Assembly (NCBI GenBank): GCA_004154925.1
Contig: QJNS01000154.1
Coordinates: 1-64,000, forward strand
Reading direction: 5' to 3'
From: Monosporascus cannonballus
Taxonomy: Eukaryota > Ascomycota > Sordariomycetes > Xylariales
DNA length: 64,000 nucleotides
The notes under the pieces were generated by a model. The model saw only the letters and a program-made list of their open reading frames with translations. It did no database searches and was not told the DNA's origin. This document shows, one piece after another, positions 25,673-37,606 of the stretch. The first letter of the stretch is position 1; the number at the start of each line of letters is the position of its first letter. The position numbers were made by a program, and so were the translations under genes.

Positions 25673-26088
25673 TATAACGGACCTGTCATACATCCACCTG
25701 GAGGTATAAGCAGTATCCGAAAAGGGTCTTAATTTGCAGGTAACAATAAGGCGAAAAATGATCCAGTATATTCGTTAAGGAGATTTCAGGGTACTCCTCT
25801 TTCAATCAGAGAACGGTACAATTACCTCTGGCTAAAAACTTAAATTAATAATTAAAAAACAAAACTAAGTAAATAGCTATTTACATAAAAAACCCGAAAT
25901 CTTATACCTCCCTTTATTCTGTTAATATGTTACTAATTTCTTTAATCTGTCAAATTACATAAATCAAAATAATTTATATAATTTATTAAATTAGTTAAAT
26001 CACTTTAAATTACGTAACCTAGAATATAAGGTTTTCACTCCTGCAGCCCTAAGGCCTCCAGAACGGGCCCGCTTAAAGATCCGTAACA
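25673..26088 (-). repeat. 3' LTR of element Z
   Basis: 416 bp, ends TATAACGG..CCGTAACA on the plus strand. It contains an approximately 45-bp AT-rich insertion or duplication absent from the partner LTR. The right-hand 60 bases (CTGCAGCCCT..GGCCTCC) are nearly unmutated. Confidence 0.9.
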
Positions 26089-27549
26089 CTATTCTTTTCC
26101 TTTCAAAATCTTTATCCCAAAGATAAAAAGATAAACATCCCTCTTTTCCAATTAAAAACAGTTTTTTTTATACTTGCCAACTTATTATGACGGATCGGAT
26201 AAAAAAACTAACGCACTAATCCCGTACAAATTAACGCCAGATTCGCAATAACCGGTCTAATTATATTCTCAAATTTAGATTTAAGGTATTACCCTGTTTT
26301 AACTATTTTTCATTTGGAAAATCTAAATATTTCATAACAAAAAATATTCCCAGTTATTATTATTGTACTCGTCGTTAACGTTTTTATAACGGGCTAACGA
26401 TTACCATATTTTCATTAAAAAATATCAGTTCTAAATACGACCGTTTTTAAAAAAAACGCCGTACCGCTAAAAACGAACTTATAAAACTATAATAAAAATT
26501 TCAAAAGAAGATATTAAAAAGAATAAACAAATTACAACGCTTACGTCGCCAGGAAAACATTTTAAAGAAAAAAAGGGTACAACTGCTTCTCGAAAATCAC
26601 GAACTGGACTAACTAAAAAAACGAAAAAGAATAAAAAAGAAACGACGACATATAAAAACGGAATAAGCGTAGCTTATTTCAGAGATAAACGTCATAACCG
26701 AGACGTCTACTTCTTTTGACTGGAACGCCGAAAGTTTAAATTTAAGCAGAAAACCTTTGTCGCTTTCGACCTTAATCGTACTGGAAATAATCGGTTAAGA
26801 TTCTGGCGGTAAAACATCTTAACCAAATCCATCGCATTCGTTAAGTACTTAAATAGTTCCCATAAGTTTTTTTCGTATAAATATTCTTTTCACTTAATTA
26901 AGTACTAAATTTTGTTTTTAATTATTTTAAAATCCAGTATTCGTTTGACTTCGTATTCGTTATTATTATCTTTTTCGATTTTTAGGCTTATTTTTAAGGG
27001 GGCGTCCTTAAATGCTAACTTAAATAAGAAAATATGGAAAATAAGGTATATTTTCATATTTTTGGGTAACGACAAACAGTAATTAGTTTTGGAAATAACT
27101 TTATTAACCTTAAAAAGTCCAAATTTTTTGAAATTAAACTTGTTACTGGATTTTTTTATTTTAATCTGTAAAATATTCGAAATTGCGTTTTACTTCCGGC
27201 GTAACAAATAAACCTTATTTTTTTTCGCTAAAATTAATTCTTTAATTCTTTTCTTATTATAATACTAAACCATCCGTTATTATAAAAATCGCAATTCGTT
27301 CTAAAAACGGGCTTAAATTATTTTAATTTTTATTATCAATATCTTTACTCTTAGGGCAATTATAACAATCTTTAGTACCTTATTAAACGATTATTTAAAT
27401 CGTTTTATCTTTGCGTCATATCCGTACATAACTATATAAGAAAATACGCCGATATCCTCGTTAATAAATATATTATAAACGATTTATACTAATAATAAAA
27501 ACTTTACCCAATTATTTTGCTAATAATTAACGTAACTTCACAGGTATTA

Positions 27550-28005
27550 TTCTAAGGTTTAGTTTAATTTTTCGGTTTAGCCATCCGTTTAAAGATAATA
27601 CGTTATTAAAAACTTAAATTTAATACCAATTTATTTAAAAAAGCTAATACCGAATTTCGAAATAAATAACGTATTTCGATCCGAAACGATTTTTTCAAGT
27701 ATTTCATACTTATCAAAATATTATTTAATAAAGGCGTAAGCTAATTATTCTGCCGTTACATTTCCTTTGAAAAATAAAAAATACCCATATTTGGTAAATC
27801 TATCAACAATCACCCATACTCCGTCATATTCGACTCCAGTAACTAGGTCTTTAAATAAAGATAAATTAATAATAAAATCCCAAGCTATAATATTCCATAC
27901 TTTATCAGAAATGTCGGTAAATTATAATAGCCCGTAAGGCTTATGGCGTACTGCCTTAGCCTTATTACAAACGTTACAATTCTTGATAATTATTTTAACC
28001 ATACG
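27550..28005 (-). pseudogene. pol: Integrase relic of element Z
   Basis: The minus frame reads NCNVCNKAKAVRHKPYGLL at the right end, the second half of the HHCC zinc-binding domain with the link to the core. WNIIAWDFIINL, then GVWVIVDRFTKYGYFLFF follow, which is the DDE core with the second-block aspartate (VDRFTK) kept. Near 27590 a TDG.TEKLN stretch stands for the PQTDGQTE motif. A few stops break it. Confidence 0.8.
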
Positions 28006-28653
28006 GCATAACTTAAGGAAATCGTATTTTTCTTACATCTATCAAATAATCTTGAAAATTCCTTAATATCCATACAATAAGTCCTTATAAAATTCCTTTA
28101 CGAATTATTCTTATTAATCCTTAAAAACATAAATTTTGCCATAATACAATAACTAATCTTTAGGTTATCCTTTTAACTGCTAAATTTCCTTCTATTTTTC
28201 TATATCATAAGAATTTCGGAACCGTATTAAGAATTCGGTAATTAATTTTTTCATTATTTCATATAAATATACAATTTCATCCTTATTATATTATAACATC
28301 TGCATACTTCTTTTGGAAATTTTGGAATCGTAATCTTCTTTGCAACTAAAAATATCCGCTTAAATATTTTTTTTTCCTTTAATATAATATATCTTAAAAT
28401 TAAATCTGGACAAAAAAATCCACTATCTTTCATATCGTTTGTTCAATTCTTAAACTTTTATAAATCGCATAAAATTCTTATAATCAAAATAAATATCAAA
28501 AAATTCTTTTACTCCGTTAAAAAAAAGTTCCCATTCCTTAAAAGCATTAATAATTACTAATAACTTTTTATCGTAAATCTAATATCTAAATTCTGTATCT
28601 CGGAATGCTTTAAAATAATATACTACTAGGTACCATTTGCCGTTACCTTCTTA

Positions 28654-28893
28654 TTATTCCAAAACTGCGCCCAGGGCATACTTTAAAACATCTATTTTCA
28701 ATCGTTTCATTTTATCTGGATTTGGCATCCTTACGATAAATCCGCTGGTAATTGCTTCTTTCAATTCCCGGAACGCTTCTTTTGTTTTCTTTAAAAGCTC
28801 GAATTCTTTCCCAACGTATTCCTTAATAATAAATTTCGTCAAAAACCTAATTATATCTCCATATCCCTTAATTAAACCACGTACATAACCCAT
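28654..28893 (-). pseudogene. pol: RT/RNase H junction relic of element Z (80-codon open frame)
   Basis: The open minus frame corresponds to the RT connection and RNase H entry of Ty3/gypsy pol. RGLIKGYGDIIRFLTKF matches the usual FYR.FI.GYS....PLT, then KEAFRELKEAITSGFIVR, then KMKRLKIDVLKYALGAVL, where the usual ETDAS..AIGAVLSQ has lost its catalytic aspartate (the ETDASD stretch now reads KIDVLK). It is the longest uninterrupted stretch of any retroelement frame in the window. Confidence 0.85.
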
Positions 28894-29129
28894 AAATCCT
28901 AAGATCTGTCGGATATTTATAACGGTCGCCTTATTAGGAATAAGCTAGTCCTTAACTGCTTCCAACTTAAAACGTTAAATTTAAATTTGTCCTAACGTAA
29001 AGGTAAATCTCAAAAAATCCAATTTCTAAATATGCCATACGCTCTTAATAAGGTTAATTCGAATATTGGTTTCGTCCAAAGTTCTAAACATTTAAACAAC
29101 ATATTTCTTATGCTCTTCTAAGGTTTCAA

Positions 29130-29400
29130 AGTAAACGAAAATATCGTCGAGATAGATAAATACGAATTTGTCCAAAAATTGTCGGAAAATAATTATTACC
29201 AAATTTTGGAAACTGGCGGAAACGTTAATAAATCCCATGGGCATTACTTAATACTCATAAAGTCCATATATTGTTCTAAATGCCGTTTTCCATTCTTCTC
29301 CTTTAACCATTTTAATACGGTAATAACTATCGCAAAAATTAAGCGCCGTAAACCATTTAACTTTATTAGCATTTTCCTTTAAGGTATTCATAAAAATTAA
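29130..29400 (-). pseudogene. pol: Reverse transcriptase relic of element Z with intact catalytic YLDD
   Basis: The minus frame reads KWFTALNFCDSYYRIK, then GEEWKTAFRTIYGLYEY, then FIYLDDIFVYFETLEEHKKY. The polymerase YLDD box (29143-29154) is unchanged and the GEEWKTAFRT block is canonical. A stop lies near the VMPMGF block. It is much better preserved than the RT relics of A and B. Confidence 0.88.
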
Positions 29401-31139
29401 AAAATATCCATTCTTAATCATAATATTATTTAATTATTTATAATCGATCATTTTTCGGTAAACAGGGTTTCCGTCCTTATTAATCCTTTATTTGCTATCC
29501 TTAATCTTTAATACCATAAAAACTGGATATCCGGCAAGGAAATTAAAAAATTAAATATATCCTTTTTTCAGATCTAATTATATACTTTTCCATAAAGCCC
29601 TTAACTTTTCTGGATTTATATAATAAATTTTGTAAAACTTAAGATAATACTTTTTTTAATAAGTATCCGGTAATCCCATTAACCGTATAACGGTAATTCG
29701 TAATTTTCTCTATCTTTAAACAATTTTTTAAATCCTTAATACTCCGGAGGTACCGTAAAAATCTGATCAAAAACCCGTACTTCCTTAATAACATAACAAA
29801 TTTCTCAATTATTTTTATCTAATATCTCGTCCTAGGAAAATATTCGCTTTTTCTAATTAATCCGTAAATTGCTAAAATAAAGCTAAGGCATTCCTAAGAT
29901 AATATCATATCCAAAAATGTCGGCGATATCCAGCGAAATATGCTTTTAATATCCTTAAATTTGCATTAAAAGTTTTTCCGTTTCTTGAAAAACTCGTCCG
30001 TTTTCGTAAATAAATAGGCTGCCGTCCACCATATATAATTTGTAAAACTTTAATTTATATTTTTAGGGAATCTAATATCTTTTTACTGCTACAAAAGAAA
30101 TAAAATTACCTTTTATTCCGGAATCAATTATAACCTTAAGTACCTTACCTTTATATCGAAAGAAAATCTTAATCTGGCTGCCCGTTCCTTTCGTTACCTC
30201 ATATAAGGTTTTATCAATTAAAGTTCCTCGATACCTTATTTTCGAAGGCTTCTATAATTTTTTAATTTTTAATAATTTCCGATTTAAACGAATTTCCATT
30301 TGCGAACTTTTCTAATAACATATTTAATACATTAATCATTCTTATACCGGAACCATATTTTCTTACCGTATTTGCATTAGGGCTTCAAAATCTGGTTTTT
30401 TTCCTAACTTACCTTTTTATTTCGTATTTCCCGAATCATAAAATCAAAAAAATAAATTTCCGAAAAAGGTATTCCAATATCTAAAAGTTCGTATTAAATA
30501 TAAAGCATCGGAAAATAACATAAGCATCCTTATAATATAACCTTTTAACTCCGTTCTAATTCGGGATATAAATAATAAGACCTAAGGTATTCTGGCTATC
30601 GGGAAATTTCAATATATCGGCATTTATCGTTTAGTTCAATAAAAATCTTATTATTCCATCCGGGCCAAAAATTATTATCTTCTTTAACTCTAAAATAAAT
30701 AAAATATTCGTCATAATAATAAGTAATAAAATATAATAAATCGTAAAAGTCCACTAATAATATTTTCAAATAAATAATACATTTTAAAAACTTACAAAGC
30801 TCCGGGGATAACTATTTATAATTACTAATATCTGGTCGAAACTAACCGTCCTCTATATGCATCTCATACTTTTGGAAATCAAAATAATACTAGCATCCTA
30901 ACCCTATAATTATCCTAAAAACCGTTTATCCTAAATAATATTTACAAGCCCTAACCTTAAAATCCTGGCAAATAAAATAATTCTTATATTTTAAGATATC
31001 GCTTTAGTTTTAAGTAATTATGGCGATAATAAATTCTGGCTGGAAAAAAATCGAACTAACTTTTTTTTTTCCTCTTTTACCTCATTATTAATTTTTTATT
31101 TTGCCGTTCTGGCTTTCTTCTAGGGTTAAGGAATCCTTC

Positions 31140-31230
31140 CTTTCTTAAAGTCCCTCTTAACAAAAAAACGACATTCATTCTTAAAATACCCCTTTTTACC
31201 ACAATTAAAATACTTTACTTTGGACTTATC
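31140..31230 (-). pseudogene. gag: gag zinc-knuckle relic of element Z
   Basis: The minus frame at 31171-31212 reads YFNCGKKGYFKNEC, an exact C-x2-C-x4-H-x4-C spacing with the first C and the H changed to Y (TGT to TAT, CAT to TAT) and two cysteines kept. Flanking sequence is Lys/Ser rich, as in Gag tails. Confidence 0.8.
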
Positions 31231-32507
31231 TTTCTTAGGCTCCTTCGAAACAGAATTCGTTTCCTTTTAAAGCTTGCCCTTATTTTTCCTAATTCGGTTA
31301 CTGGAGTTCTTTTCGTTACTTCGTCTGCCGGTTCCTTTCTTCTCGAAATACCAATTAAAGGTTCGTCGGTCGGCAATAATAACTTTATCTATATATTTTG
31401 TAAAAAATCCAGTTTTAAGTTCCATATACAGCTTATCTTTAACCTAAAACTTTAGGCCATCGTAATAAAGATAAAATAACGCGCTTTCTGGTAAATTTAA
31501 AATAACTACTAAGCGGTTAAATTCGGTAATATACTTAAATATTAACTTAATTTATTTAAAAAAATATAACTGCTTAACCGCGTATTATTTTTTATCGGGA
31601 TCCTTAAATAAAACTTATATCCTTTTTTTAAAATTCCCATAATCGCTAAAAACATAATTAATAAAATCCGAAAATTCTTTTGGGTATTTTTCGAAATAAT
31701 CCGTTAAAATAGGTTTAAACCATTGGCATATTCGTCCAATTAAGAACTAAAAAATAGCCATCATTTTTTGGTAATTTTCCGTCAAAGAATTTTCATAGAA
31801 CTTAAGGTAAAATCTGGCCTAAACCAAAAATCCATCAAGGTCCTTTAATTTGTTATAAGGCTTAGAAAAGGTTAGCTTATAGCCTTTAACATCTGGCATT
31901 TTATAGTAACCAGGAGGAAAAATAATTTTTTCTCGTATCCGGTTTACGCCGAACAATAACAAAATCGAGGTTTTTACTTATATTCGTTTTGAACCTAGTG
32001 GAAAAAATCTATAACTAATTCCTTAATTTCGCCTTTTAAAGGAGCCAAACTATAAAAAAATTAATTTCTTTCCTTTTAATCGTACATTTTTTTCTTTCAG
32101 ATTTTGGACCTCTATTTTTAAAGCGCTTAATTTTTTTTTTGCAAAGGATTTTTAACTTCCTGCCCCATATTCTTCTTTTCTTTCTTTAACCTCTTCCTAT
32201 TTTAATTCCTAAACTTTAATAATATCCTAAGGAGTCGGAGAAAATTATTGCCGAAGCTAAAAAAAAAACCTCCTTAAAATCACGTTTTAAAAGGAGCCAT
32301 ATTATTAATTAATTAAAAAGCTTCCTTAATAAAAGATAAATTATTAAGTTTTGTTAATAATATTTTACTAATTAATAACGGAAATTACGTATATTATTTA
32401 TTTTCTGAATGTTATCTTATGCTATCGTCTACATTAAGTTCAAGAAAATTTATGCCCTAATTAAGCAGTAAATTATTCGTTAACTATTAATCAAAAAATT
32501 ATCAAAA

Positions 32508-32878
32508 TATAACGAACTTATTATATATCCACCTAGAAATATAAACAATATCCGAAAAAAGTCTTGATTTGCAGGTAATAATAAAGCAAAAAATAATTTA
32601 ATATATTCGTTAAGGAAATTTCAAGGTACTTTTTTCTTAATCAAAGAACGGTGCAGTTACCTCTGGCTAAAAACTTAGATTAATAGCTAAGGAACGAAAC
32701 TAAATAAGTGGTTATTTACATAAGAAACCCGAAATCTTATACCTCCCTCTATTCTATTAATATGTTACTGATTTTTTTAATCTGTTAGATCACTCTAAGT
32801 CACGTGACCTAGGGTGTGGGGTCTTTACTCCTGCAGCCCTGGGGCCTCCAGAACGGGCCCGCTTAAGGATCCGTAACA
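32508..32878 (-). repeat. 5' LTR of element Z
   Basis: 371 bp, partner of 25673-26088. Its left half is RIP-altered, while the right half (about 32790-32878) retains CACGTGACC and CTGCAGCCCTGGGG unmutated. Confidence 0.9.
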
Positions 32879-34480
32879 GTATATAAAAGCAACCAGCGAT
32901 AAAGAATCCGATTAATTTGAATTAATTTGATATATTATAGTTAATTAATTTGAATTTGTTATTACGACGAGCTAAAAAACGAATCGCGAACTTATGTAAT
33001 ACGTTATAATTAATAATAACTATATTACAATAAATTATTTAACGAACATTATATTATAATTACGATACAATATTTACATTTCTAAGAATTCGTTACTGAA
33101 TAAAAAAAGATTATATTTAATATAAATATATTTTTATATTATTTTATAATAAGTTTTAAAAGAATTAAATATTTGATAAATATTTAATTTAAACCGCTGA
33201 TAAACTAAATTTATTAAAGCCATTTATGTATTATTAATTAATATAAGCGATTTATATATTTTATCGATAAATACGTCTATCAGTTTTTGAAAATTTATAA
33301 TATACTTGTTTTAAAAAATATTATTTAGAAACATATTTTCCGATGTCGATATATTATCTTATTATTAATAATATTCCAATAATCTATAACTTAAATGTTA
33401 AAATAACGTATTAATATATTTAAAATTATAAGGTTTTTTTTCTCAGTTTATAAATTATTTGAAATCGAAAAGTTTTAAAGAGTTCGAATTAACATATTTA
33501 ATATTAATTTAGAAATATTTTAATTATAAATTATTGTAAATTTTTATAGTTAACGTTAATTTATACCAACCTTTTAATTTTAATAATTTCGAATAATTAT
33601 TTTTCGAACATTTCGAAATTATAATTTATTAAGTTATATTTTGCCGAAAGATTTAATACGCCGTAATATATTTAATATATCGTATTATAAAAATATTTTT
33701 TTAACATTTACTTGAAAAGGTTAGTTTTTAAACCCGTTTTATATTAGAAATTATAGTACGAAAAGTCGGTGCTATAAAAAAGGTGTTTTTAAAACGTTAA
33801 AAGGCCGTTTCATTTCATTTTATTTATTAAAGTAATTAAAGGGTTTATAATTAATAAAGCTTTATAAAGTCGAAAACATATTATAATTTTCGTATCGTTT
33901 TTAAGGTTTTTTATTTTCGGGTAATTTTAATTGTATTATGATTTATAATAATACTGTTAATACAAAGTACTAAATTAAAATACCGTATTTTGGTAACGTT
34001 AAATTCGTATCTACATATATTAATTATTAATCTTACGTTCGTAATACAGTAAAGTATTTCGTATATAGTATGTGTATATATTTTTTATTTTATGGTAAAC
34101 TAAAATAAAAATAAAATAAATTATAATACATTTATTTAGAAATTTAAATAACGTATAATAAATATAATAGTAAAATATATTCCAAATCTTGATTATTTCG
34201 AAACTTCAAATGAAATATTCGAAGAATATAATTCAAATTATTAAAATTATTTTTATTTATTTTTAAAAGCAATACGTAAGTAATTTAAAATTATAACGAT
34301 ATTAAATTTTATAAATATTCGTATTAAATAAAAAGTATTTAAAGTTTTTCTAATTTACAAAATAAAATAATAATTTTTATCGTAATATTGTTAAAATTAT
34401 AATAATTAACGTAAATACGTATTTTATTTTTAGAGTTTTTACAAATAACATAAAGCTTTTTACAGAAGAATTATTAAAAC

Positions 34481-34629
34481 TGTTACGGCGCTGTACGTCT
34501 TTTGGGTTTCTGGAAGATATTTTATTATTATACGAAAAAGAAAAAAGAAAGCTATCTAACAAACGCGTAACGTTTACATATATATAGCAAAACGGCGGCT
34601 TAAGAAGCCGCTTTATTAATGCCTTAATA
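34481..34629 (-). repeat. 3' LTR of Y-inner, with conserved GCGGCTT hairpin
   Basis: 149 bp; plus-strand start TGTTACGGCGCTGTACGTC. Near 34595-34611 the sequence GCGGCTTAAGAAGCCGC forms a stem-loop next to a TATATATA run. The same hairpin is in the other two LTRs of the family. Confidence 0.9.
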
Positions 34630-37231
34630 ATAGCCCTTTTTTCTTAAAGCAGTTATCCCTAATTATATAAAAGAAAAAAATAAAAGACATAAATATCTTT
34701 CTCGAATTCGAACTTTAGCTAATTGGTGGCGTACTAGATGTCGTAAAGCGTTATGGCGTTAATATAGCATGCGCGCGGTATAGCCGAAGTAGGACCGCGG
34801 CAATAGCTAGATGGCGAGATATCGTACAAAAAATACATAACGCCAACTTCGGTACGAAAATGGTAATATTATCGTACGGAATATTATTAGCCCGATTAGA
34901 TTTTGCCGTATCCCCGTTTTTACGACTTTTATAATATATATACCAGATTTTCCTTTAACTTTTGTTTTTTATTCTTTATTTTATAATTCTTTTTCGTCGT
35001 TATACCGATATTTTTCTGACTTTATATTATTTATATAGCGCCTGTTTACGTAAAAAGGTTATACATAATTTATTTTAAATATATTTTTTTAATTATAATT
35101 CCGATATTAAAAAAATTCCATTTTTTATTATCGTTTTACGTTTGTCGTAACGGTAAAATATATATTTTATATTAAATGCCGAAAAATATACTAATTAATA
35201 AATTATACGTATTATAATATTAATATTACGTTTACAGAATATTATTATTATATTAATTTGTTAACGTACAGCCGGCGGAAAACGTTTAAGACGATTTCTT
35301 AAATTTAAATACCTTTTTTTATTAAGTGGATTTTTATTTTAACGTTAATCGCGACGATAATAACGAGTTAATTTTCGACGACGACGATGAGACGTACGCG
35401 TACCTTAACGGTTTTCATCGAGAACTTTACGAGCCGGTACTCCGATTTTATACCGTTTTCGAAACGGTCGAAAAAACTTATTATATTGCATTTAATATCA
35501 CGGACGCGAAAAAAATAATATTATCCCTTAATTATAACTACGTTTTTAATATTATTTGTAAAAGAAATAGAATTAATTACCTTACGTAAAATATCGCTCT
35601 ATAAATTTTAATATAAATTTATAATCCCTGTTTTATAAATAATGCCGTAAATATACCAAAACGTATATTCTGTAATAATGCGATAATAATTTTGCAATAA
35701 TAAGGTAATATTTAAGTTATCGCTTAGAAAAAAATAATCGAATATCGCTTAATTACTAGTAACGAAAAATACTAATTATAAACCTTAGCCAAATACGTTT
35801 TCCGTAATAAAATATATATTATTATTTTTATAACGTTCAATTTCGATTTAGCGGACGTCGATATCGTAATATTGTTTTTGTATTTTAATAAGTTTTAATT
35901 ATCGCGTTATTATTATAACGCTATATTCCCTTTTAGGATTTAGCCACCTTATATTACGTAATTATTATAATAATGCATTATTATTTGGCCGTTAATTTTT
36001 ATAATTCGGTTATTTATAACATTAATACAATTAATATTTTTTTAACTAATTTTAATGTAATATGGGTTTTATTATAATATTATTACGGTATTAACTTAAT
36101 AAAAAAAATCTTTTACATACGTTTTGCGTTATTTTTTATTATTATTCTAATAATCCCTAATATTAATTAGGTGGCCTAAGTTTGTTAAAATTATTTTTAT
36201 AAATTCGGCTATATTAAAATTATATTTTTTGGAAATTCGGAACCGGTTTATAAATAAGGTAATATAAATACGGCTCTTTAACCTTATATTAAAGGCCGTA
36301 TTTAATATTCTTAAAGCTTACAATTTTTTCAAAATACTATTCGACGTTTTTTATATTATCCGTATTTATAACGATAACGTTTTTGGCTCAAATATCCTAT
36401 TTGCCGTTTATTACCTTTTATTTTAAAAACTTGGTTTATAATATTAAATTAAGAAAATATAAAAAACTGGGAATAATTTATATTATATCGGCAGTTTTAC
36501 GATTACGGCGTAAAGGTATACTTTAGTAATATCGAATATGTTTAATTATTTATTTTTAAATTTATTATTGAGTTGTTCTGAATTTATATAAGGTATATTA
36601 ATTTAAATCCGGTTTTTTACAAACCTATTAGCGTTATTATAATATTAATTAATTTCTTTCGTATACCGGTTTTGCGGTTTCACTATTAATACTTTAATTT
36701 TTTCTAAGAGTTTTTCCAGTTTAGCTGCATAATTTATCGCCTCGATATATCTTTTTTATTACGTAAACGTTTTAGGAGTTTCGGAAAGTTATTGCGGTTC
36801 CGTATTTATAAAAGGTAAAAACCATAATTAATAAAAAATAGCAAAACGTTAAGAATTTCGGATATATAATTATTATTAACAAATTTATCTAAAACATTAA
36901 TTTATTTAATTATTTTGATAAAATAAATAATAATTTCGTAAATATTATTATATTGCCTATTAACAATTTCTGTTATATTATTAATTTAAAACAAATAAGT
37001 TATCGAAACGCGAAATATAACGTTTAAATATCGGTTTAACTTTTTTTAAAAAATTAAAATAAATTATATATCGCAATTCGATATAACTACGGTTAAGGTG
37101 CCGTACAAGTGGTATATATCGGAAAAAGAAGGTTAACGAAAGTAATTACGGATATATTTGTAACAGCAATAATATAATGCATTTTCGTAAATTTGTTAAT
37201 TATTATAAAAACATATTCGTAAATATATTTG
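34630..37231 (-). pseudogene. 3' region of Y-inner (no readable motif)
   Basis: In minus orientation this 2.6 kb should hold the RNase H, integrase and C-terminal parts of pol. I could not read a confident motif. An 87-codon plus-strand frame at 35326-35589 (acidic, NELIFDDDDETYAY) lies antisense to the element and is probably an accident of the preserved CpG-rich codons. Confidence 0.5.
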
Positions 37232-37606
37232 TATAACGGCTTAGGGTTTAACTAACTATTAAACCTTAGTCGTACGGGTTTATGTTGGCAGAAATATCGT
37301 AAGAATCTGAACAATAAATACAGTAATCGTATTACGTCTCGTAATACCAAAGGTGCCTTGGGTAACGAATTGTTATTACAAACTAAAATTATTTAAATTA
37401 TAGAAATAATAAGCATATATATTTTTCTTCTTTTTAGCTTAATTACTTCCGATTACGTAATCGGTAATAATCATAATTACTTAAGATTACCTTTAATTAC
37501 CGATAATTATTAGTTTAACGGTAATTACCGTTATATAACTCAAAAAATAATTCGTATAATTCTTATTTAATCGTTTTTTAAAGCCGGAATTTATTAGATC
37601 GTAATA
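37232..37606 (-). repeat. 3' LTR of element W
   Basis: 375 bp; starts TATAACGGCTTAGGG and ends GATCGTAATA. Its first part aligns with 14559-14905 and the whole with 43855-44228. Strongly RIP-altered in the second half. Confidence 0.88.

Larger units (their letters stand above)
25673..32878 (-). mobile_element. Element Z: Ty3/gypsy retrotransposon inside the Fot1-like transposase gene
   Basis: The LTRs are 25673-26088 (416 bp) and 32508-32878 (371 bp). The left copy carries about 45 extra bases near 25965-26015. The TSD GTATA is exact (25668-25672 and 32879-32883). A pyrimidine tract just inside the left LTR (26089-26104) is the minus-strand polypurine tract, so the element reads right to left. 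Minus-strand order is zinc knuckle (31171-31212), RT (about 29130-29400), RNase H (28654-28893), integrase (about 27550-28005). It is less mutated than A, B, U or Y: the RT catalytic YLDD is intact and an 80-codon frame survives. Confidence 0.93.
24134..32915 (+). pseudogene. Fot1/pogo transposase relic, two segments (24134-25672 and 32884-32915)
   Basis: The plus frame from 24134 reads MIYDIAKTTLKARYHGE and then KKSIVKWILNLNTRTFP and HVKNMANLLL, the CENP-B-type helix-turn-helix region of pogo/Fot1 transposases. A GANWVFNFVK segment follows. Near 24990-25240 come FFVLKRAYLLYIENL and ITKENFIAGFPNVFK, the well-conserved segment after the DDE core. At about 25625-25672 a KYGVCGKLEHNTRTY motif is a typical C-terminal zinc-knuckle-like end. 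Element Z cuts the gene at GTATA. Beyond Z the frame resumes in phase with KATSDKESD and a stop at 32913-32915. Stops lie at former CAG/CAA/TGG codons. The gene encoded a cut-and-paste nuclear transposase and is now dead. Confidence 0.85.
23947..33004 (+). mobile_element. Fot1/pogo-like DNA transposon, split by element Z
   Basis: The inferred terminal inverted repeats are ACGTACTACTCAAGCTC at the left and, as reverse complement, ACGTATTACATAAGTTC at the right, each flanked by a TA dinucleotide (23945-23946 and 33005-33006). Removing element Z and its duplicated target leaves about 1.85 kb, the usual size of Fot1-type elements. The single plus-strand transposase frame is recognisable, with RIP-type stops. 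It sits inside the pol region of Y-outer. Confidence 0.78.

Noticed and set aside
34690..34760. A GTTCGAATTC-like block on the minus strand suggesting a tRNA T-arm
   Set aside because: No acceptor, D-arm or anticodon stem could be folded around it; it lies inside Y-inner.
35326..35589. 87-codon plus-strand frame with acidic residues (NELIFDDDDETYAY)
   Set aside because: It lies antisense in the degraded 3' part of Y-inner, has no recognisable domain, and is built from the CpG-rich codons that RIP leaves behind; it is probably a chance frame.
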